Shown piece after piece: positions 7,680 through 13,083 of a stretch of DNA of 13,083 bases. How positions within the stretch are numbered: position 1 is the stretch's first letter; every line of letters begins with the position of its first letter. The position numbers were made by a program, and so were the translations under genes. The stretch comes from an uncultured Chloracidobacterium sp. GTDB taxonomy: Bacteria; Acidobacteriota; Blastocatellia; Pyrinomonadales; Pyrinomonadaceae. Location: positions 1 through 13,083 of the forward strand of contig CALDGX010000118.1 of NCBI GenBank assembly GCA_937941715.1, written 5' to 3'. The notes under the pieces were generated by a model, which saw only the letters and a list, made by a program, of their open reading frames with translations, had not been told where the DNA came from and did not search any database.

Positions 7680-7707
7680 TTGCATACAACAGAAAGTGGC
7701 ATATAAT
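7680..7707 (+). promoter_or_regulatory. Candidate sigma-70-type promoter for the exported propeller protein gene
   Basis: TATAAT at 7702-7707 matches the -10 consensus exactly. TTGCAT at 7680-7685, 16 bases upstream, is a weak -35. The region is AT-rich, unlike the flanking genes, and lies 28 bases before ATG 7736. A short Shine-Dalgarno (GAGG, 7728-7731... four bases from the ATG) follows. Confidence 0.55.
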
Positions 7708-7735
7708 GCGGGAAATTTCCATAAATTGAGGTGAA

Positions 7736-9055
7736 ATGCGGAGACTTATGCTTACCGGATGTAGGATCTTACTCCTTTTTACAGTGTTGGGCTTCCTGCC
7801 AAGTTGGGCTGCCGCACAGACATCGTCCTTTACCTATCAGGGGAAACTAACTGACTCGAACATCAATGCAAGCGGAGCATATGACCTTCTGTTCAAATTG
7901 TTTGACCAACCTACGGGTGGATCCCAGATCGGTTCAAATTTCACTGCCGATGACGTTAATGTGGTTTCCGGAGTGTTCTCTGTAACCCTTGATTTCGGGA
8001 CCGCGGCGTTTACAAACGGTTCCGCCAGATACTTACAGATCGAGGTCCGCCCCGGAGCAAGTAGCGGTGCCTATACGGTTTTGGTTCCAAGACAGCTTAT
8101 TACGAGTGCTCCTCATGCTATTAAGTCGCTTAATGCGGATACTGCTACGACGGCACTCACTGCTCAAACCTCGCCAAACATGGCTCTCTTGGGCTCGCTA
8201 CGCTGGGACCTGTTGCGAACACCGGCGACATTTGCCGTTGGAACAAACCCGATCGCCTGCGCGTCGGACGGAACGAATATTTGGGTCGTAAACAACGGAT
8301 CCGGAAACGTTACGAAACTTCGTGCCAGTGACGGTGCAAATTTGGGTACCTTCAACGTCCGAAACAGTCCGAAAGCGGCCGCGTTCGACGGAACACACAT
8401 TTGGGTGACAAACGGCGGCAACTCTAATGTGACAAAGTTGAGGGCGAGTGACGGCGTAAGTCTGGGAAACTTCTCAGTAGGCACTTCACCGGCGGGCCTG
8501 GCATTTGACGGAACCAATATATGGGTGGCGAATACCTCCGACGGATCGATCACCAAACTGCGTACGAGCGACGCTGCCGACCTCGGGAGTTTTCCCGCGG
8601 GAACTCAGCCGATCAGTGTAGCGTTTGACGGAACCTATATTTGGGTCTCTTCTTATGCCGATCAACGAGTTAACATTATTAGACCTATTGACGGCGCGAC
8701 CATTAGCACGGTCAATATTGGCAATTCCATTCGTGACGTTGCCTTTGACGGTAACAATATTTGGGTTCTCAATGAAACGCTCAATCGGGTAGTGAAAGTA
8801 CGAGCAAGCGATGGAGCCATTTTGACGAATGTCGGTGTCGGAAGTACGCCCAGTGGAATTGCGTTCGACGGTTCACATATTTGGGTGTCAAACTCGATCA
8901 GCAATACTGTGACAAAGATATTTGCACATGATGGCTCTATTGTCGGCACCTACAATGTCGGCAACAGTCCGCGCGGTGTATGTTTTGACGGAGCAAGTAT
9001 CTGGGTCACAAATTTTTCCAGCAATTCGGTGAGCAAGATCACCACATTCAAATAG
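7736..9055 (+). CDS. Exported seven-bladed beta-propeller (YVTN/NHL-like) protein
   Basis: A 439-residue protein with a signal peptide (1 to about 28, ending AAAQ). Residues about 31-140 form a beta-rich domain (FTYQGKL, YDLLFKLFD, GVFSVTLDFG, YLQIEVRPG, LITSAPHAIKSLNA) that I know as a recurrent N-terminal module of exported proteins in Acidobacteriota and similar phyla. From residue 168 come seven tandem repeats of 40 residues, the last shortened to 32. Each carries the core (A/S)xDGxxIWV, with the Trp at 183 and every 40 residues after. Seven such units are expected to close into a propeller. No enzymatic residues are evident; propellers of this type usually bind proteins or ligands. The predicted location is periplasm or cell surface. 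GAGG just before ATG 7736 serves as Shine-Dalgarno. Probably co-transcribed with the next gene, 19 bases away. Confidence 0.82.
   Translation: MRRLMLTGCRILLLFTVLGFLPSWAAAQTSSFTYQGKLTDSNINASGAYDLLFKLFDQPTGGSQIGSNFTADDVNVVSGVFSVTLDFGTAAFTNGSARYLQIEVRPGASSGAYTVLVPRQLITSAPHAIKSLNADTATTALTAQTSPNMALLGSLRWDLLRTPATFAVGTNPIACASDGTNIWVVNNGSGNVTKLRASDGANLGTFNVRNSPKAAAFDGTHIWVTNGGNSNVTKLRASDGVSLGNFSVGTSPAGLAFDGTNIWVANTSDGSITKLRTSDAADLGSFPAGTQPISVAFDGTYIWVSSYADQRVNIIRPIDGATISTVNIGNSIRDVAFDGNNIWVLNETLNRVVKVRASDGAILTNVGVGSTPSGIAFDGSHIWVSNSISNTVTKIFAHDGSIVGTYNVGNSPRGVCFDGASIWVTNFSSNSVSKITTFK
8237..9052 (+). repeat. Seven in-frame 120-base repeats coding propeller blades
   Basis: The motif around TTTGGGT/ATGGGT, coding Ile-Trp-Val, recurs with an exact 120-base period (near 8281, 8401, 8521, 8641, 8761, 8881 and 9001). 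The GACGGAAC-like block just before it is also shared. Copies differ at many synonymous and non-synonymous positions, so they are old, selected blade repeats rather than a recent tandem expansion. The final copy lacks its last eight codons. Confidence 0.9.
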
Positions 9056-9074
9056 CTCGGAGTAATTACGCTAA

Positions 9075-9617
9075 ATGGGAACAACAATATTCAGATCGGC
9101 CATTTCGGGTAGTATTTCACTGCTTTTCACGATTTCACTGCTTTGCACGATCACGCTACTTGCCGGTTCGTCGTCAGCACAGTCCGGCGGGCAATTTTCG
9201 ATCACGCAGTCGGTCATTGCAGGCGGCGGCACGGGACCGTCCTCCGGCGGAACCTACGAAGTGAACGGAACAGCCGGACAACCTGCGGCCGGCGGCAGCT
9301 ATTCTGGCCTTCCCTATTCCTTCAGAAGCGGTTTCTGGCAGATGGATCTTTCCCCTTCGGCCTCGCTGGTCTCGGTCGCCGGGCGTGTCAGGACCGCTGA
9401 CGGCCGCGGCATACGTAATGCGGTGATCATGCTGTCTCGAAGCGGTGAGCAAACCCGCATTGCCCGCAGCGGCAGTTTTGGCTACTTTCAGATAGACGAC
9501 GTTGAGGCCGGTCAGACCTACATAATCACAGTCGGAAGCAAACTTTTCACATTTACGCCTCAAATGATCGTCTTGACCGATTCGATCGGCGACATTGAAT
9601 TAGTTGCGATCCCCTGA
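9075..9617 (+). CDS. Exported protein with carboxypeptidase-regulatory-like domain
   Basis: A 180-residue protein with a long hydrophobic signal sequence (about 13-36, ending SSSAQS). The first mature part (QFSITQSVIAGGGTG, then SGGTYEVNGTAGQP and SFRSGFWQ, about 40-94) is a Gly-rich beta module seen in many exported proteins with a FxIxxSVxxGGG opening. Residues about 100-178 form a carboxypeptidase regulatory-like (Ig-like, transthyretin-like) domain: VAGRVRTADGRGIRNAVI, GYFQIDDVEAGQTYIITV, then FTFTPQ. These domains are structural or adhesive, with no catalytic residues. CGGAG lies 12 bases before ATG 9075. It sits 19 bases after the propeller gene and is followed by a strong terminator at 9668-9693, so the two genes probably form a two-gene exported operon. 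A shared surface role is inferred. Confidence 0.8.
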   Translation: MGTTIFRSAISGSISLLFTISLLCTITLLAGSSSAQSGGQFSITQSVIAGGGTGPSSGGTYEVNGTAGQPAAGGSYSGLPYSFRSGFWQMDLSPSASLVSVAGRVRTADGRGIRNAVIMLSRSGEQTRIARSGSFGYFQIDDVEAGQTYIITVGSKLFTFTPQMIVLTDSIGDIELVAIP

Positions 9618-9667
9618 TCGACGGCGATCTTCTCATTTTGTTTTCCGCGTCGACCGTTATGTTCATT

Positions 9668-9693
9668 GGGGTGCCTTTCGGGCACCTCTTTTT
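9668..9693 (+). terminator. Intrinsic transcription terminator after the exported two-gene operon
   Basis: GGGGTGCC (9668-9675) pairs with GGCACCTC (9681-9688) as an 8-base stem with one G-T pair and a five-base TTTCG loop, followed by TTTTT (9689-9693). It ends the transcript of the two exported-protein genes. It also argues against extending the next gene upstream of ATG 9742. Confidence 0.9.
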
Positions 9694-9741
9694 GCATTAT
9701 CGACTCGGTGTCAGTTCGTTTGGTATCATCATAGATTCGTT

Positions 9742-10389
9742 ATGTACCCAAAAGGCAATCTTTACATACCGGCGTCACACGGCCACCTCGAAGCGATAAT
9801 CAAAGAGCCTCATGGAACCAGACGCGGGATCGGTGTCGTGTGCCATCCGCATCCGTTAGGCGGCGGCACGATGCATAACAAGGTCGTTTTCCGGACCGCG
9901 GCCGGGCTGCTGGATGCGGGGCTTTTAACGTTCAAATTCAATTTTCGCGGTGTCGGCGGCTCGAGCGGCGTACACGATGAGATCGTAGGCGGTCGCGAAG
10001 ATGTTGCGGACGTGCTGAGGTACGCCGAGAGCGAATATCCCGGTGAAACGATAACGCTCGCCGGGTTTTCTTTCGGCTCGCGGACAGGGCTTGAGGCCGC
10101 GATCGGCGACCCGACTGTCAAACGACTCATTTCAATCGGAACGCCGGTCGATAAATATGACGATTACGACTTTTTGATCGGCCTGCAAAAACCGATCCTT
10201 TTTGTTCACGGCGACAGCGACGAATTTGGGTCGATCGAAACACTCAAACCGCTGATCGACAAGATCGCTGCCACGGCCGAAACGGAACTCGTCGTTTTTG
10301 AGAACTGCGGCCATTTTTTTGACGAACATCTCGACGAGTTGCGCGAGGCCGTTCGCACCTGGACTGAGAAACGGCTGTCCGACAAATAG
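9742..10389 (+). CDS. Alpha/beta hydrolase (COG2945-like, dienelactone hydrolase-type fold)
   Basis: A 215-residue cytoplasmic hydrolase without a signal peptide. It has the conserved CHPHPLGGGTMHNKVV (about 34-49), the FNFRGVGGSSG loop near the oxyanion hole, and the nucleophile elbow GFSFGS with Ser110. The acid is probably Asp160 in VHGDSDEFG, and the base is His191 in NCGHFF, so the triad is complete and in the normal order. The substrate is not predictable; relatives are annotated as general esterases or acyl/lactone hydrolases. The frame stays open upstream to about 9604, but that stretch contains the intrinsic terminator and has no protein resemblance, so ATG 9742 is preferred. No clear Shine-Dalgarno is seen. 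It is followed by 89 bases before the thioesterase gene. Confidence 0.88.
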   Translation: MYPKGNLYIPASHGHLEAIIKEPHGTRRGIGVVCHPHPLGGGTMHNKVVFRTAAGLLDAGLLTFKFNFRGVGGSSGVHDEIVGGREDVADVLRYAESEYPGETITLAGFSFGSRTGLEAAIGDPTVKRLISIGTPVDKYDDYDFLIGLQKPILFVHGDSDEFGSIETLKPLIDKIAATAETELVVFENCGHFFDEHLDELREAVRTWTEKRLSDK

Positions 10390-10478
10390 ATCGGAAGTCG
10401 AGGCGAAAGGTGTTGCAAAAAAGAAACAAGGCGGCGTAACCTCCGGAAAGCTCAAGCAGCGATTGGCAATTATATTAT

Positions 10479-10862
10479 ATGGAAAAAGTAAATACTCGCG
10501 ATGCGGCCATCCGGCTGACGATGATGCCGCGGGACACAAACGCCCACGGCACGGTATTCGGTGGTGTGATTTTGAGCTACATTGACGTCGCCGGCGGCGT
10601 CGAAGCAGTTCGTCACACTAAGCACAATCGTTTTGTGACGGTCGCGATGAAAGAAGTTATTTTTCACGAGCCCGTTTTCATCGGTGATCTGGTGAGCTTT
10701 TATGCCGAGACGCTGCGGGTCGGCAATACGTCCATCACGATCCACGTCGTGGTCGAGGCCGAACGATTCGGCACGCCCGGCGTGATCGCCAAGGTCACGG
10801 AGGCCGAGCTGACCTTTGTCGCCGTTAACGAAGCTCGCGAAAAGGTCAGGATCGGAGGATAA
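10479..10862 (+). CDS. Hotdog-fold acyl-CoA thioesterase (YciA/BFIT-like)
   Basis: A 127-residue protein of the single-hotdog acyl-CoA thioesterase group, which hydrolyses acyl-CoA to free acid and CoA. MPRDTNAHGTVFGGVILSYID (about 16-36) is the family signature. NAHGTVFGG is the start of the central helix, and the nearby Asp (Asp36, in YIDVAGG) is in the region of the usual catalytic acid. VTVAMKEVIFHEPVFIGDLV and the late strand KVTEAELTFVAV complete the fold. The length is typical of a single domain that forms dimers or hexamers. ATG 10479 lies in an AT-rich stretch with no Shine-Dalgarno. The 3' end carries the GGAGG for truA, and only two bases separate its stop from the truA ATG, so the two genes are translationally coupled despite unrelated functions. 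Chain-length preference is unknown. Confidence 0.87.
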   Translation: MEKVNTRDAAIRLTMMPRDTNAHGTVFGGVILSYIDVAGGVEAVRHTKHNRFVTVAMKEVIFHEPVFIGDLVSFYAETLRVGNTSITIHVVVEAERFGTPGVIAKVTEAELTFVAVNEAREKVRIGG

Positions 10863-10864
10863 CG

Positions 10865-11653
10865 ATGCCAACCTGGAAGCTAGAGGTCGAATACGAAGGA
10901 ACGCGGTATCGCGGTTGGCAAATGCAGCATAACGCGAAGTCGGTCCAGGGCGAAATGATGGACGTTTCGCGGCAATTGTTCGCCTCGCGGGTCGACCTTT
11001 ACGGAGCCGGACGGACCGATGCCGGCGTTCATGCATTGAGCCAGATCGTGCACCTTAAGGTACGCGAACTGTCGGTGAACCTGACGCCGCGGCAGATCCA
11101 GTTCGGCTTTAACGATCTGCTTCCGCACGATATCAACATCGTCAAGGTAACAAACGCTCCCGACGATTTTCATGCCAGGCATGACGCCATTGGGCGGTTC
11201 TACCTCTATCAGATATCGACCCGCCGAACAGCCTTCGGCAAAAATTTGGTGTGGTGGATCAAAGATGAGCTCGACGCCGAAGCGATGCTCCAGGCGGCCG
11301 GAATGCTCGTCGGGCGTCATGATTTCCGCTCGTTTTGTGAAACCGAGGAGGGCAAGAAACAATCGACACTGGTCGAGGTCAGTCACGCCGATGTATTTAC
11401 CGACGGCGACCTGATCTGCTTTCGGATCGGGGCGAGCCATTTCCTATGGAAAATGGTCCGGCGGATCGTCGGAATGCTCATCGAGGTCGGCCGCGGTAAC
11501 ACCACGTATGACGCGTTTGAACGCCTGCTCAGGTTCGAGTCCAATGTCCCGGCTCAGTTTACCGCTCCGCCGTCAGGGCTCTTCCTCGAAAAGGTCCTTT
11601 ATCGCGGAGACAGTCCGCCGAAAGAACGTAAAGGGGCGTTCACGATAGGTTAA
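10865..11653 (+). CDS. truA: tRNA pseudouridine(38-40) synthase
   Basis: TruA isomerises uridines 38-40 in the anticodon stem-loop of many tRNAs to pseudouridine. The 262-residue length is normal for the family. The N-terminal strand LEVEYEGTRYRGWQ and the catalytic motif GRTDAGVHA (residues 49-57) with nucleophile Asp52 are intact. Later family motifs include FHARHDAIGRFYLYQI, VGRHDFRSFC, the FRIGASHFLWKMVRRIVGML segment and the C-terminal APPSGLFLEKV. GGAGG (10854-10858) lies six bases before ATG 10865, inside the end of the thioesterase gene. The gene is followed by 86 bases without a recognisable terminator before the ferredoxin gene. Confidence 0.97.
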   Translation: MPTWKLEVEYEGTRYRGWQMQHNAKSVQGEMMDVSRQLFASRVDLYGAGRTDAGVHALSQIVHLKVRELSVNLTPRQIQFGFNDLLPHDINIVKVTNAPDDFHARHDAIGRFYLYQISTRRTAFGKNLVWWIKDELDAEAMLQAAGMLVGRHDFRSFCETEEGKKQSTLVEVSHADVFTDGDLICFRIGASHFLWKMVRRIVGMLIEVGRGNTTYDAFERLLRFESNVPAQFTAPPSGLFLEKVLYRGDSPPKERKGAFTIG

Positions 11654-11724
11654 CCCGCTGGTGCTTGCTTTCAGTTACACGTTATGACAAATTAAATCTA
11701 TACGGATTTGTAAGGTTTAATCCA

Positions 11725-11730
11725 AGGGAG
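11725..11730 (+). promoter_or_regulatory. Ribosome binding site deciding the ferredoxin start
   Basis: AGGGAG lies nine bases before ATG 11740. The frame stays open upstream to 11665 with alternative start codons, but that stretch is AT-rich, has no ferredoxin resemblance and contains this site, so translation most likely begins at 11740. Confidence 0.6.
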
Positions 11731-11739
11731 AGATCATTA

Positions 11740-12072
11740 ATGCCACATATTATTGCCGAAACGGCAACCGGGACGATTTCGTTTGAAACTGAGGCGGGCA
11801 AAAAGCTCGTGCTCGCGCTTGAGGACAACGGTGTCGATATTTTGCACCGCTGCGGCGGCAATGCCAGATGCACGACATGCCGCGTCGAGGTGACCGCCGG
11901 TGACGCCGGCGAAATGGGAGCCGATGAGCAGGCCATCCTTTCGACCAAGGAGGGCCTGAGCGAAAATACCAGGTTGTCCTGCCAGATCAGAGTAAACGGC
12001 GATATGGAAGTCAAGGTGGTCAATCAGGCGAGTGTTGCCGGCATCGATGCCGGAACGCGTCCGCAGGACTAG
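11740..12072 (+). CDS. [2Fe-2S] ferredoxin, adrenodoxin-type cysteine spacing
   Basis: A 110-residue soluble electron carrier of the beta-grasp ferredoxin fold. Cluster ligands are Cys38, Cys44, Cys47 and Cys81, that is C-x5-C-x2-C-x33-C within HRCGGNARCTTCRVEV and RLSCQIRV. The x5 spacing is that of adrenodoxin/Isc-type ferredoxins rather than the x4 of plant-type photosynthetic ones. The core runs from the first strand (HIIAETATGTISFE) to about residue 95; the last 15 residues are a short polar tail. The partner reductase and electron acceptor are not in the window. It lies between truA and the superoxide dismutase gene on the same strand, 86 and 87 bases away, so co-transcription is possible but not shown. 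Confidence 0.9.
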   Translation: MPHIIAETATGTISFETEAGKKLVLALEDNGVDILHRCGGNARCTTCRVEVTAGDAGEMGADEQAILSTKEGLSENTRLSCQIRVNGDMEVKVVNQASVAGIDAGTRPQD

Positions 12073-12159
12073 TAATTTTGAGTTCCGTTTGCGTTCGGCA
12101 TATCTCTAATTGGCTGTGAAACGACGGGAAACGGAATTCCGATAACGGGAGAAAAAACA

Positions 12160-12765
12160 ATGGGTTTGAACACAACTTATACAGCAAGAACTTTTGACCT
12201 CAGCGACCTTAACGGCATTTCCAACGAGACGCTGGCGATGCACTTCAAGCTCTACGAGGGCTACGTAACGAACACAAACGTCCTCAACCAGCGTATCGCC
12301 GATCTCATTGGCGACGGTCAACTCGACCCGACCCAGTCCGCGGCTTTCAGCGAACTGAAGCGCCGATTTGGTTTCGAGTACAACGGCATGGTCCTGCATG
12401 AATACTATTTCGACAACATGCAGAAACAAGGCACGGGCGATCCTATTTCAAATTCTGCCTTTGTGGGTGCCGCCGAGGCCAGTTTTGGCAGTTACGAAAC
12501 CTGGAAGGCCGATTTTGTCAATACCGGCAAAATGCGCGGCGTGGGCTGGGCAGCGGTCTATCAGGACCCGTCAAACGGTGCCATATCGAACCACTGGATC
12601 AACCTTCACGAAACCGGAAACGTCGCCGGGTATAAGCCGATCCTGATCATGGACGTCTGGGAGCATGCTTTCATCAAGGATTACGCCCCGGTCGACCGTC
12701 CGAAGTACATCGAGGCGTTTTTCTCGAACATCAACTGGACGACCGTCAACGCTCGGCTCGGTTAA
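12160..12765 (+). CDS. Fe/Mn-type superoxide dismutase, divergent clade
   Basis: The enzyme dismutates superoxide to oxygen and hydrogen peroxide. The 201-residue length is standard and no signal peptide is present, so it is cytoplasmic. Probable metal ligands are His28 (LAMHFKLYEGYV), His80 (NGMVLHEYYF), Asp165 and His169 in the signature DVWEHAF. The C-terminal KDYAPVDRPKYIEAFFSNINW is characteristic. It departs from the textbook pattern: the usual HxxxHxxxY around the first ligand is one residue shorter and lacks the second His, and the STxNQ segment carrying an outer-sphere Gln in MnSOD reads INLHETG, with His150 near that place. His at this position occurs in some FeSODs, so metal identity cannot be called with confidence. 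GGGAG lies eight bases before ATG 12160. Confidence 0.9.
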   Translation: MGLNTTYTARTFDLSDLNGISNETLAMHFKLYEGYVTNTNVLNQRIADLIGDGQLDPTQSAAFSELKRRFGFEYNGMVLHEYYFDNMQKQGTGDPISNSAFVGAAEASFGSYETWKADFVNTGKMRGVGWAAVYQDPSNGAISNHWINLHETGNVAGYKPILIMDVWEHAFIKDYAPVDRPKYIEAFFSNINWTTVNARLG

Positions 12766-12783
12766 TCGACCGCTAACGTCACC

Positions 12784-12855
12784 GAAACCACAGATAAGCA
12801 CGCGGACCGTACTGGTAGAAGCTGTCGGTTTCCAGCTATGTTAATCTGTGGTTTC
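12784..12855. repeat. Long inverted repeat with 12-base perfect arms before lipA
   Basis: GAAACCACAGAT (12784-12795) and ATCTGTGGTTTC (12844-12855) are perfect inverted arms around a 48-base centre. The centre holds a smaller pair, AGCTG/CAGCT (about 12829-12846 region, loop TCGGTTTC). The element fills most of the 100-base gap between the superoxide dismutase gene and lipA and ends 10 bases before the lipA ATG. Wording of the CCACAGAT...ATCTGTGG type recalls dispersed intergenic repeats I associate with this kind of genome. It may also act as an RNA hairpin or terminator, although no clean T-tract follows. Confidence 0.6.
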
Positions 12856-12865
12856 ATTGCATTTT

Positions 12866-13083
12866 ATGATCGACGAAGAAGTTATTGTACAAAGGTTTCT
12901 TAACCGAAAAGGCCGCGAGAGGCTCAAAAAGCCTGAATGGCTGAAGATCAAGCTGGGCGACCCGAAGAATCAGAACGCCGTTCTCGAACTGATCGACGGC
13001 CTTAATCTCCATACTGTCTGCCAGGAAGCCAAATGCCCCAACCTCTTTGAGTGCTGGACCGACAAGACCGCGACCTTTATGCT
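12866..13083 (+). CDS. lipA: Lipoyl synthase, 5' part only
   Basis: The first 72 codons of a radical-SAM lipoyl synthase, cut by the end of the window. LipA inserts two sulfurs into octanoyl groups on lipoyl carrier proteins. The fragment has the family's N-terminal RLKKPEWLKIKL (19-30) and the auxiliary [4Fe-4S] cluster motif C-x4-C-x5-C, with Cys52, Cys57 and Cys63 in HTVCQEAKCPNLFECW. It continues into TATFML, which leads to the radical-SAM CxxxCxxC outside the window. The start at ATG 12866 gives the expected N-terminal length. No Shine-Dalgarno is visible, and the start lies 10 bases after the inverted repeat at 12784-12855. Confidence 0.93.
   Translation, partial: MIDEEVIVQRFLNRKGRERLKKPEWLKIKLGDPKNQNAVLELIDGLNLHTVCQEAKCPNLFECWTDKTATFM

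Noticed and set aside
7697..7711. Possible sigma-54 promoter (TGGCAT...GC) overlapping the TATAAT box
   Set aside because: The GG and GC doublets are eight bases apart instead of the required ten, so it cannot be a -24/-12 element.
9604..9741. Upstream extension of the alpha/beta hydrolase frame
   Set aside because: It overlaps the end of the previous gene and contains an intrinsic terminator; ATG 9742 gives a complete hydrolase fold.
10470..11036. 188-codon minus-strand frame across the thioesterase and truA starts
   Set aside because: Antisense to two confident genes, Arg-rich translation and no motif.
12132..12141. 10-base palindrome CGGAATTCCG before the superoxide dismutase gene
   Set aside because: Short and without a loop, with no second copy nearby; likely chance, although an operator cannot be excluded.
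1..13083. Defence system, prophage, mobile element or CRISPR array
   Set aside because: No transposase, integrase, nuclease/ATPase defence pair, direct-repeat array or tRNA-associated attachment site was seen; genes are mostly housekeeping and envelope functions.

Overview
The window reads as ordinary chromosomal DNA of a Gram-negative bacterium. lpxK (lipid A 4'-kinase) shows an LPS-type outer membrane. Two exported proteins, a YQGKL-type N-terminal domain fused to a beta-propeller and a GGGTGPSSGG-type module fused to a carboxypeptidase-regulatory-like domain, have an architecture I associate with Acidobacteriota (Blastocatellia-like). That placement is an inference from protein style, not a marker gene. 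There is no rRNA, tRNA, CRISPR array, insertion sequence or phage gene, and no stretch above 300 bases lacks a gene.

Region by region: (1) 1-2325, plus strand: the end of trpG, then trpD (tryptophan synthesis), then lpxK. (2) 2322-4137, minus strand: a compact set of a possible lipoprotein, an AI-2E-family membrane protein and a 42-residue membrane miniprotein whose stop codon overlaps that of lpxK. (3) 4342-7521: an exported M60-type zinc peptidase on plus converges on a large minus-strand multipass protein with GT-C/STT3-like features. (4) 7522-9693: a regulatory region with an exact TATAAT box and an inverted repeat, a secreted seven-bladed propeller protein built on a 120-base repeat, a second secreted protein, and a strong intrinsic terminator. 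(5) 9742-13083, plus strand: an alpha/beta hydrolase, a hotdog acyl-CoA thioesterase tightly coupled to truA, an adrenodoxin-type [2Fe-2S] ferredoxin, a divergent Fe/Mn superoxide dismutase, a long inverted repeat, and the start of lipA.

Functional links are modest. trpG and trpD supply consecutive activities of tryptophan synthesis. The M60 peptidase acts on glycoproteins and its convergent neighbour may build glycans, but nothing in the sequence proves they cooperate. Ferredoxin, superoxide dismutase and the Fe-S enzyme LipA form a loose iron-sulfur/oxidative-stress cluster. I found no convincing new multi-gene system. The points most worth a second look are altered substrate-loop residues in TrpD, the STT3-like protein, the 42-residue protein, the exported propeller pair, the divergent superoxide dismutase and the inverted repeat before lipA.
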